From JAPXSY01 sp034003585 (lineage in GTDB: Bacteria; Verrucomicrobiota; Kiritimatiellia; RFP12; UBA1067), in NCBI GenBank assembly GCA_034003585.1, contig JAVEYH010000006.1, positions 1 through 64,000 on the forward strand: a stretch of DNA of 64,000 bases, given 5' to 3'. The position numbers and the translations under genes were made by a program. The first letter of the stretch is position 1. Every line of letters begins with the position of its first letter. Below are positions 51,141 to 58,673 of this stretch, in pieces. The notes under the pieces are model-generated. The model was not told the DNA's origin, did no database searches, and worked only from the letters and a program-made list of their open reading frames with translations.

Positions 51141-51877
51141 CATGCCGAGAAGAAGGTGTCGATCAGGCGGCGGGCGATGCTGACGCGCGACGGGATCGGC
51201 GGCAGACCATCGCATCCGAACCAGCCGGCCTCGGCGATCTCCCCGCCGTCGGGAAGAATCTCGCCGCCATCGTACGCCGCGGTGAATCCGATCATCAGGT
51301 TGTTGGGATAGGCCCAGGGCTGGCTGGCGGCATAGCGGATGTCGCGCACGCGCAGGCCGACCTCTTCGCGCACTTCGCGCCGGACGGTCTGCTCCAAAGT
51401 CTCCCCTGCCTCTACGAACCCGGCGATCAGGCTCCAAAAGGGGTACAGATTCCCGGCTTTCCGCGCGAGCAGTACTTCGCGCCCCCGGTGAATCAAGGTG
51501 ATCACCACCGGATTGATCCGGGGATAAGCGAGATGCCCGCAGGCCGGGCAGCGCATGGCGCGCTCGGCGGGGTGGCGCTCCAGCGGCCCGGCGCACACGC
51601 CGCAGAAGCGGTGCGTCCGGCGCCAGTGCAGGAGTTGCCGGGCCATGCCCGCGTTCTGCGAGGTTTCGGCGGGCGCCAGATCGAACAGCTCGCGCAGCCC
51701 GATGGGCTCGGCGCCGGGGGCGGGCGCGGATTCCGCCTCCGCGGCCCAGGTGCCGTCCGGCAACGGTTCGACCGGCACGATCCGCGCGTTCGGGTCCGCG
51801 TCGAACAGCCACTCGGTTCCGGCGGTCGAGCGCCGGACCCACAACCGCTCCTCCCGGAAACAAAGGCAGCGTTTCAT
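51140..51877 (-). CDS. nudC: NADH pyrophosphatase / NAD-capped RNA decapping Nudix hydrolase
   Basis: The 245-residue protein has the NudC layout: N-terminal NADH-PPase-type domain, a zinc ribbon (CGVCAGPL...CPACGHLAYPRINP), the Nudix box GFVEAGETLEQTVRREVREE-VGL, and the diagnostic NudC tail motif SQPWAYPNNLM (equivalent to SQPWPFPxS). It cleaves NAD(H) and removes NAD caps from RNA. Its ATG overlaps the stop of the upstream 652-residue unknown by four bases, and that gene overlaps folD by four bases, so the three are one translational unit. Confidence 0.93.
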   Translation of the reverse strand: MKRCLCFREERLWVRRSTAGTEWLFDADPNARIVPVEPLPDGTWAAEAESAPAPGAEPIGLRELFDLAPAETSQNAGMARQLLHWRRTHRFCGVCAGPLERHPAERAMRCPACGHLAYPRINPVVITLIHRGREVLLARKAGNLYPFWSLIAGFVEAGETLEQTVRREVREEVGLRVRDIRYAASQPWAYPNNLMIGFTAAYDGGEILPDGGEIAEAGWFGCDGLPPIPSRVSIARRLIDTFFSA

Positions 51878-53832
51878 GCGTGCGGTTTCCGGATCTGGCT
51901 GCGGATGGCCTCCGTCAGCGTTTCCGCGTCCGTGGCGTCGAGCCGCGCCAGGATGAGCTGCCAGCGGTAGGCGAGACTGCCTGCCGGATCGACCGGGCGG
52001 TGTTTAAACAGCTTGTCGAACGCGCGGCGCCGCCGGCGGTACTCCTGCTGCACCGCCTCGAACCGCTGCCGGAACGACGCGAGGTAGGTTTCGGTGAAGG
52101 CTTCCGGATTGGGCATGAACGCAATGCGCTTGGTCACGGGCTTCGCATAGGCCCCTGCCATCCGCTCCAGCGGCTCCTCGTAAAGGGTGAAGGCGCCGGT
52201 ATGGTCCGAGACGATCAGCCGTTCCGGCATTCCCGCCTGATCCAGCGTGATCACCTCGTCGCCGTCATCAAAAAGAACCTGCCGCCCCGCATTGGCCCGG
52301 CCGACCACGCAGTTGACCGCGGCGGCCTCGCCCAGCAGCCGGGCCAGAAGCAGATTGAATTCCGGGTTCGCGTAGTGCCGGGTCAGGATCTTGTCGGTCA
52401 CCCGTCCGGGAATGTAACGGCGCTCGAAGTACACGGTCCAGCACTTGGCGCCCTGGTACAGGGGGTTCGGGCCGGCATACAGGATCGGCATCCGGCCGGT
52501 CGAGACTTTCTCGGGCAGGTTCATGCCGAGCTGGCGGCACCCGAGGCGGCGGTCGAGCACGTAGTCGGTATAATCCACCGCTTCCATGATCGAGCGGATC
52601 ATGTCCTTGCCTTCGTCCAAGTGCTCGCAGACCCCCCATTTCTGGAAACGCAGGATGCGGAGTTCCGGATTGGGGTTTCCGGTTTCCTTGATCTGCACGA
52701 TGTAGACGTTGGTGCGGTGTCCGTTGGCCGGCGCGCGCGTGGACAGGGAACGCGTGATGCGTCCGACATTGATGAATTCGATGGTGCCGAACTCCCGCAC
52801 GTAATTGAAGATGATCTCTTTGGCCCGCGGATCGCAGAAGGTCCGCAGTTCGGCGTCCTCCGGCATCAGGTCCAACTCCTCGTAGACCGGATCGAAGATC
52901 AGTTCGCCCTCCTCGATCCGGCATCCCGGCAGCCACTCGATCTGCATGTGGAATTCGGGGGCCATGCCGTCCGGGAGGTCTTGGGTGGCCACCGCGTTCG
53001 GCTGGTGGATGAGCGTGGAGCAGAGCCGGTTGCGCCAATCGAGGTTCTCGAACGTTTCCTCGCGGAGTTCGACCGGGACGGCCTCGCGGAAAACCGCGAG
53101 TAGCTTCCGGTAGGCGGCGCGCAGCGCCCCGATTTCGAGGCCCTCGGCGTTCAGGGCCTCGAACGCCTGACGGGTGAAGGCGCAGCCCGCGGGGAAGATG
53201 TCGATTTCCGGGTACCCGAAGCGGTTGCGCAATGCGCTGTAGTTCGCGATCTCGGCGAGGTGCTTGCGGAACACGTCGTCCGGCCGCGTCCCCAGCCAGT
53301 CAAACGTTTCCAGCGTCAGAAAGCGTGTGCCTGTGGCGGAGTTGTAGAAATAGAGCGGCAGGCCGGAAATGGCGGTCCGCGCCTGGGCGATCAGCCGGTT
53401 CATCTCTTCCGGCGAAACCGGAACCCGGCTCATGCGCCAGTTCTCGCCGCGCGCGCGCAGCGCGTTGCGGATGATCTCGTTCTGCGTGTTGAGAAACCGG
53501 ATCTTGCGCTTGGAAACCAGCGCCTGAAGCGCCTCGTCCGCCTCAAACGCCAGCTCGATGGCGTAGGGGTCGGGCCGGATGAGCACGTACTGGTCATCAA
53601 ACAACAAATCCACCGAGTGCGTGATCTCTTCGTCGCTTTCCGCTTCCGAGAGGGCGGGGGCCCCGGCGGCCTGACGTTCGCGGTTGAGGTCGCTGAGCCA
53701 GGCAAGGCGCTGTGTGGCATGCACGCCGGGCAGCGTGACCAGTCCGGGGGTGCGCAAAAAGAGTGTGCCGATCCGGGTTTTCAGACGGCCCGTCTCATCC
53801 CGCGCGAAGAGCGGTTCGCCAAGACATTTCAT
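51874..53832 (-). CDS. Conserved-looking 652-residue protein of unknown function in the folD-nudC operon
   Basis: The start at 53832 overlaps the folD stop (ATGA), which rules out the longer open frame running back into folD. The 652-residue product has no signal peptide or membrane segment. Notable segments are SVDLLFDDQYVLIRPDPYAI and FEADEALQALVSKRKIRFLN (about 70-120), EFHMQIEWLPGCRIEEGELI, INVGRITRSLSTRAPANGHR, DYVLDRRLGCRQLGMNLPEK, GRANAGRQVLFDDGDEVITL and a helical C-terminus. The GRANAGRQVLFDDGDEV stretch has the look of a nucleotide- or metal-binding loop, but I cannot assign a family. Its coupling to folD and nudC hints at a cofactor or nucleotide-related role. Confidence 0.6.
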   Translation of the reverse strand: MKCLGEPLFARDETGRLKTRIGTLFLRTPGLVTLPGVHATQRLAWLSDLNRERQAAGAPALSEAESDEEITHSVDLLFDDQYVLIRPDPYAIELAFEADEALQALVSKRKIRFLNTQNEIIRNALRARGENWRMSRVPVSPEEMNRLIAQARTAISGLPLYFYNSATGTRFLTLETFDWLGTRPDDVFRKHLAEIANYSALRNRFGYPEIDIFPAGCAFTRQAFEALNAEGLEIGALRAAYRKLLAVFREAVPVELREETFENLDWRNRLCSTLIHQPNAVATQDLPDGMAPEFHMQIEWLPGCRIEEGELIFDPVYEELDLMPEDAELRTFCDPRAKEIIFNYVREFGTIEFINVGRITRSLSTRAPANGHRTNVYIVQIKETGNPNPELRILRFQKWGVCEHLDEGKDMIRSIMEAVDYTDYVLDRRLGCRQLGMNLPEKVSTGRMPILYAGPNPLYQGAKCWTVYFERRYIPGRVTDKILTRHYANPEFNLLLARLLGEAAAVNCVVGRANAGRQVLFDDGDEVITLDQAGMPERLIVSDHTGAFTLYEEPLERMAGAYAKPVTKRIAFMPNPEAFTETYLASFRQRFEAVQQEYRRRRRAFDKLFKHRPVDPAGSLAYRWQLILARLDATDAETLTEAIRSQIRKPHA

Positions 53833-54743
53833 GCGTTGGATCCACCGGGTGCGGTGTGCGAGGCGGCCGCGCGCCGCGCGGCCTCCAGGGTGTTGTGCAG
53901 CAGCATGGTGATGGTCATCGGTCCCACGCCTCCGGGAACCGGGGTGATCAGCGAGGCGACGCGGCGGGCGGAATCGAAGTCCACATCGCCGACAAGGCGG
54001 AACCCGCTCGGACGGGAGGGGTCGGGGATGCGGTTCACGCCGACATCGATCACGACGGCGCCGGGCCGGATCATGTCGCCGGTCACTGTGCCGGGCCGTC
54101 CCGCGGCCACCACCAGGATGTCGGCCCGGAGCGTGTGCGCCGCGAGATCGCGCGTGCCGGTGTGGCAGACCGTCACCGTGGCGTTGCCGCCCTCGGCTTT
54201 GCGCATCAGCAGATGCGCGACCGGTTTGCCCACGATGTTGCTGCGGCCCACCACGACGGCATGCCGGCCCGCGGTCGGGACGCCGGCCTTCAGTAGCATC
54301 CGGATGATGCCGTGCGGGGTGCAGGGCAGATAGCAGGGCTCGCCGAGAATCATGCGCCCGACGTTCGCCGGCGTGAACCCGTCCACATCCTTGTCCGGGG
54401 AGATCGCGTTGAGGACGTCCGATTCGTCGATATGGCGGGGGAGCGGAAGTTGGACCAGGATGCCGTGAATGCGGGGATCCGCGTTCATGCGGTTGACGAG
54501 GGCCAGCGCCTCCGCCTGCGTGGTCCCGGCCGGCACGCGCACGTCTTGCGAAACCATGCCCGCCGCCGCACACGCCTTTTCTTTGGCGGTGACGTAGGAG
54601 ACGGACGCGGGATCCGCCCCGACCAGGATCACGCCGAGTCCCGGCGTCACGCCGCTTTGCCGTTTGAGTTCCGCCGTCTCGCGGGCGATCTCCGCCCGCA
54701 GTTCCGCGGCCAACACTTTTCCGTCCAGAATTGTCGCTTGCAT
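53829..54743 (-). CDS. folD: Bifunctional methylenetetrahydrofolate dehydrogenase/cyclohydrolase
   Basis: The 304-residue protein has the FolD landmarks: VGADPASVSYVTAKEKACAA with the catalytic Tyr and Lys, ILVQLPLPRHID, SPDKDVDGFTPANVGRM, PCTPHGIIRMLL, VVVGRSNIVGKPVAHLL (NADP loop) and the terminal TPVPGGVGPMTITMLLHNTL. It interconverts methylene-, methenyl- and formyl-tetrahydrofolate in one-carbon metabolism, linked to the GlyA activity encoded at 11406-13082. It is the first gene of a coupled operon with the 652-residue unknown and nudC. Confidence 0.95.
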   Translation of the reverse strand: MQATILDGKVLAAELRAEIARETAELKRQSGVTPGLGVILVGADPASVSYVTAKEKACAAAGMVSQDVRVPAGTTQAEALALVNRMNADPRIHGILVQLPLPRHIDESDVLNAISPDKDVDGFTPANVGRMILGEPCYLPCTPHGIIRMLLKAGVPTAGRHAVVVGRSNIVGKPVAHLLMRKAEGGNATVTVCHTGTRDLAAHTLRADILVVAAGRPGTVTGDMIRPGAVVIDVGVNRIPDPSRPSGFRLVGDVDFDSARRVASLITPVPGGVGPMTITMLLHNTLEAARRAAASHTAPGGSNA

Positions 54744-54818
54744 CGTGCTCCCGTGAGGGGGTTGTTGTCTGTTTCTTGCCGCCGTCCGTCTCCGGCGGCC
54801 GGGGTGCGTGCCGGCCCG

Positions 54819-56336
54819 TCAGTGGGTCAGGCAGTACGTGATGAGGTTCGCGCCGAGACGCAGCGCGTCGGCGGTCTCGTAGCCGTACGAAAGGGGGTGC
54901 TCCTCGCCCTGCCAGCCCGCGGCCAGATCAAACGGACTGTACAGGACCCGGGCCTGCCCGTCCACATTCAGCACTTCGATCAGCGGGGTCGTGAGGGTGG
55001 GGTGACGCGCGCGGGCCGCCAGCGTATAGCGCACCGCATCCAGCTTGAACGGGCCCTGGAGAAAAACCGCATGTCCGGGCGGGAGCCTGGCGAAGGCGGA
55101 GTCGGGCAGGACTTTCTTCATCTCGCGGGAGACCGCTTGGTGGAACTCCTCCAAACCGAGCGAGTTGTCGATCAGCAGATAGCCTCCCGAGGTGAGGTAT
55201 CCGCGCAAGGCAAAGGCCTCGGCCGGGTTCAGGGTGAAATCGCTGAGGCCCGAAAGATACAGGAAGCTGTAATCCGCCAGCGGGTCGGTGTCCAGCTTCA
55301 CGGTGCGCGTCAGGTAGTTGGCCTTCACGTTGAGCGTCTTTTTCATGAACCGGAGCAGATTGTGCGCGCCGCCGGGTTCGGTGTTCCACACGCCGTCCGT
55401 GCGGATCTGGGCGAACACCACGGGGTCGGCATCGGCCCGCGCGTCCTCCTCGCGGTAGAGTTGCGTTTTGGCGTGCGCCTGGCCCACACGGAAATATCCC
55501 AACGCGTACGCCGTGAGATTGAACCCGAGGCGGAGGGCGGAGGGCGGATCGTAGTAGTCCGCCTGCTCGACCCGTTCGGGCGCCGTGTTGTCCCACCCCG
55601 CGCCGAGACCGTAGGGGGAGAGGACCGCGGCAACCCGCGAGCCGATATGCACGCCGTCCATCACGGGCAGAATCCCCCGCTGCGTGCGGGTGTCCAGCCG
55701 GATCGTGTCGTCAACCATGTGAAAGAGGGGATGGTCAGCCGGCAGGCGGCGGATCTGCGCCTCGGGCAGGATGCGCCGCAGCTCCGTGAGCGCGGAAGTG
55801 TAGAAATAGGGGGAGCCGACCACCGAATCGAACCAAACCATGCCGCCGGCCAGCAGGTAACGCCGGAGCGTCTCCCGTTCGGCATCAGTGAAGCGCAGCG
55901 ACCGCCCGCCCGAAAAGTAGAGCACGGGGATCTCCCCCGGTTGCGCGCTGAACCCGGCGAGCGTGACGGACTCGGCCTTGTATTCGAGGCTGAGATGACG
56001 CTGCGCGGCGCGCAGCAGGGCCTGGCAGTCGGCCGGCACCATGTTCCAGTCGAACACCCGTGTGACCTGGCCGTTCTCCCAGGTGTAGTCGAGGTGGGAA
56101 CCCCAAATCACCTTGCCGATCAGCGTGGAGGGGCTCGGCGGGCGTTTCTTTTCCGAGCGGCGCAGGGGCGTGGCAGGCAGGGGCAGGGGCGGCAGGGCCT
56201 CGCCGCCCTGGCGCATCTGGGGGGCCGCCCTCGGCGGCAGTCCCACCGGGCGGAGGAAATCGTCCTCGCCCGCCACGGACGCGAGCGTCACGCCCAGCAC
56301 CGCGGCCGCGAGGTGCGGCAGGCCGCCCTTACTCAT
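54819..56336 (-). CDS. Secreted protein with two tandem DUF4159 domains
   Basis: The ATG at 56336 follows GGAGGGAACCC and gives 505 residues with a short signal peptide (LPHLAAAVLGVTLASVA). Two related blocks follow: about 70-295 (VIWGSHLDYTWENG, PVLYFSGGRSLRFTDAERET-LRRYLLAGGMVWFDS, LPADHPLFHMV, ALRLGFNLTAYALGY) and about 310-505 (VVFAQIRTDGVWNTEPGGAH, YSFLYLSGLSDFTLNPAEAF-ALRGYLTSGGYLLIDN, LPPGHAVFLQG, ALRLGANLITYCLTH). Each has the DUF4159 pattern, with a glutamine-amidotransferase-like Rossmann layout but no catalytic Cys. Single-domain versions are common beside VWA/MoxR genes in PVC bacteria. Its start overlaps the upstream gene's end by eight bases. Function unknown. Confidence 0.78.
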   Translation of the reverse strand: MSKGGLPHLAAAVLGVTLASVAGEDDFLRPVGLPPRAAPQMRQGGEALPPLPLPATPLRRSEKKRPPSPSTLIGKVIWGSHLDYTWENGQVTRVFDWNMVPADCQALLRAAQRHLSLEYKAESVTLAGFSAQPGEIPVLYFSGGRSLRFTDAERETLRRYLLAGGMVWFDSVVGSPYFYTSALTELRRILPEAQIRRLPADHPLFHMVDDTIRLDTRTQRGILPVMDGVHIGSRVAAVLSPYGLGAGWDNTAPERVEQADYYDPPSALRLGFNLTAYALGYFRVGQAHAKTQLYREEDARADADPVVFAQIRTDGVWNTEPGGAHNLLRFMKKTLNVKANYLTRTVKLDTDPLADYSFLYLSGLSDFTLNPAEAFALRGYLTSGGYLLIDNSLGLEEFHQAVSREMKKVLPDSAFARLPPGHAVFLQGPFKLDAVRYTLAARARHPTLTTPLIEVLNVDGQARVLYSPFDLAAGWQGEEHPLSYGYETADALRLGANLITYCLTH

Positions 56337-58410
56337 GGGTTCCCTCCTGGTTTGCGCGTTCGATCTCATGCAACAGCTCGCGCGCCTCAATCTCCTCCCG
56401 GGTCCACGCACTCTCCTTCCGGATCCGCGCGATCTGGCGCCGTGCGGGCAGGATCTCCCCCTGCCGCGCGTGCAACCGCGCCAGCTCCAGCCGCACCCGC
56501 GGCGTATACGTCTCATCCAAACCCGCTTGCAGCGTGCGCTGGAGGCAGACGATGGCCTTGCGCGGCTGACCGTTTCCCGCGAGCGCCTGGGCCTTGAGGA
56601 GGTTGATGCGCGGCGAGGCCCGCTCTTCGGGCCACTCCCACTCCAGCATGTCCACCTCGGTCAGACTTTCGCGGTACCGGCCTTGCCGCAACAGATTCTC
56701 GATCCGAAAGGAGCGACCATAATAGTCGAACAAAGCCTTTTTGTCTATGCCGGAGGCGCTGAGGAGCGCGCGCGCCCCGGGGATCGCCGCAAGCTGCTTC
56801 AGGGCCGTGGTGACGTCATCGAGAACCAGCGCGGCATCCGCCAGATAAATGTCCAGCAGCCGCGGTTCCCAATCCCGGAGATCCTCGCGCCGGATCGCGC
56901 TCAGGAGCGCGCGGGCCTCTTCCGGACGGTTGAGGCAAAGCGTGAGCATCCCGCCGTAGTGCAGGGCCGCGGAGGCCCGCACGTTCGCCTCGCCCGTTTT
57001 GTCGATCAGCATGCGGAAACAGCGTTCGGCCAGCCCGTAAGACTCCCCCGCCTGCTGCACGCCGAGGGCCAGTTGCGTCAGGGCCGCGTCGCGGTCGGCG
57101 GGCGGCATCCGGTCTGCGGCGGCGAGCACGCGGCCGCCAAAGTCGGCGGCCTCGCTTTCCCGGAGGAAAAAGAAGAGAAGATCCGTGATAAGCGCGTAAC
57201 CCTGCGGCTGGATCCCGGTCTCGCGCTCCTGACGCACGGCGCGCTCCAGCAGGGCCAGGGTGCGGGCATCGTCGTTCTCGTCCTGGCCGTAACGGGGGGC
57301 GACGGGAACGCGCTGCCGGCACACGGAGACCTTGTTGCCGGCGGAAGTCACGCGGAGTGTGACCGGAACCTCCGCTTGTGCGAAGTAGAGGTGCTCGGCG
57401 GCCGGACCCGCGGCGCCAACACGGTTGTCGCCGAAATCCCAGGCGTAGGCGGGGGGGGTGCCCCGGCCGGCCGGCGCGGCCTCAAACGCGAAGTCGTGCA
57501 GCGATCGGCCGTTCAGCGTTACCATGTGGCGGTTCTCCCAGAGGAAATCGGCCGGGCGCGAACCGTCCCGCGCCAGGAGCGGACCCACCCGTGCGTATGC
57601 GGCCGGAGAAAAAAATTCCGGCCCGATCACGGTGTGGCGCGTGCCGCCCGGTGGGATGATGGCGGCCACGGCAAAAGACTCGGCGCCGCTGTTGGCGTGA
57701 AGGTAGGTGAAGCGGTGGGTGCCGGGTTCGAGCCGGACACTGCCGCGGTGGCGCCCGTCCACCCCCTCATGGGCCGGATGACGGCCGGGCCACGAAACGA
57801 CCGGAGTTGCGTTGACGAACAAAAACGAGGCGTCGGAGGAGACGGTGCAGAACTGCGTGACGCCGCGGTTCGTGACCGTCAGAAACCCCTCATACCGGTG
57901 CAGCGTGTTGGAGTTGGGGCCGAAGGGGTTGAAGGCGTCGAAGACATTCGCGGCGAACCTCCCCCCCAGAAACGGCGCGGCGGCCCACAGGCTCTGAAAC
58001 TGCTCCGCCGTGGCCACCGCCCGGCCGTCGTAGCGCCGCGCAAGGTGGCGCAGTCCCGATCGAATCGGCCCCTCCGGTTGCGGCGGCGGCTCGGTGGAGG
58101 ACGGGTAAAGCAGCAGGCGCTCACCGGGTTCGGCGTCGAAATGGATCGCGAAGCGGCTCCCCTCGCGGTGAAGCAGGCGGACCGGCCGCCGCGCGCCGCG
58201 CGCGTCAAACAAAGTGAACCCGGTGAAGCGGTCATCGAGGAAGAGCGTTGTGGTCGCCGTGAGGCCGTTGCCGCCGCTGCCCTCCACCTGCAGTTCCCGG
58301 CGGCACTCCGCCGCCGGGTCATGCCAAGCCGTCTCGGCCCCCCGCGCGGATGGCGGTCCGACCGCGAACCGGATGGCGAAACCCAATAAAAACGGAAACA
58401 CCCTGCGCAC
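56329..58410 (-). CDS. Secreted multidomain protein (PA14-like, PKD-like, TPR-like)
   Basis: I propose GTG at 58410, which gives 693 residues beginning with a signal peptide (VRRVFPFLLGFAIRFAVGPP); the open frame extends upstream but that part is not protein-like. Domains in order: a beta region with ATTTLFLDDRFTGFTLFDAR (about 35-60), a PA14-like block (LHRYEGFLTVTNRGVTQFCT, SSDASFLFVNATPVVSWPG), a PKD-like module (YAWDFGDNRVGAAGPAAEHL then TLRV) and a C-terminal half of TPR-like helices. PA14 and PKD modules usually bind carbohydrate or act as spacers in envelope proteins. It overlaps and is co-translated with the double DUF4159 gene. The start lacks a strong ribosome-binding site, so it is the least certain point. 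Confidence 0.65.
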   Translation of the reverse strand: MRRVFPFLLGFAIRFAVGPPSARGAETAWHDPAAECRRELQVEGSGGNGLTATTTLFLDDRFTGFTLFDARGARRPVRLLHREGSRFAIHFDAEPGERLLLYPSSTEPPPQPEGPIRSGLRHLARRYDGRAVATAEQFQSLWAAAPFLGGRFAANVFDAFNPFGPNSNTLHRYEGFLTVTNRGVTQFCTVSSDASFLFVNATPVVSWPGRHPAHEGVDGRHRGSVRLEPGTHRFTYLHANSGAESFAVAAIIPPGGTRHTVIGPEFFSPAAYARVGPLLARDGSRPADFLWENRHMVTLNGRSLHDFAFEAAPAGRGTPPAYAWDFGDNRVGAAGPAAEHLYFAQAEVPVTLRVTSAGNKVSVCRQRVPVAPRYGQDENDDARTLALLERAVRQERETGIQPQGYALITDLLFFFLRESEAADFGGRVLAAADRMPPADRDAALTQLALGVQQAGESYGLAERCFRMLIDKTGEANVRASAALHYGGMLTLCLNRPEEARALLSAIRREDLRDWEPRLLDIYLADAALVLDDVTTALKQLAAIPGARALLSASGIDKKALFDYYGRSFRIENLLRQGRYRESLTEVDMLEWEWPEERASPRINLLKAQALAGNGQPRKAIVCLQRTLQAGLDETYTPRVRLELARLHARQGEILPARRQIARIRKESAWTREEIEARELLHEIERANQEGTHE

Positions 58411-58601
58411 GCTGACCCGCCCCCTGAACGGTGTGCGGACAAACCCTCCCGTTTGCCCGATGCACGGTATGATGCGCCATCCTCCGGCTAAAGCCAAGGG
58501 ATCATTTTCGGGACTGACCCGGATTCCCCCCGCCGGGCGGCATCGCGCTGTTCGCGAACGGAACCGGTTCATCCAGGAAAGCCGCCCCGCGCCGCGATTG
58601 T

Positions 58602-58630
58602 TTGTCAGCGCCCGCGGTTTCTGGTTTAAT
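58602..58630 (+). promoter_or_regulatory. Promoter for valS
   Basis: TTGTCA (58602-58607) and TTTAAT (58625-58630) are spaced by 17 bases, about 37 bases before the valS leader reaches the ATG at 58674. No T-box or other leader structure is apparent. The divergent spacer 58411-58601 shows no gene. Confidence 0.5.
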
Positions 58631-58673
58631 ATCCTCTTTTTCGCGACCCGCAACCTGTAAACCCGGACTTTTT

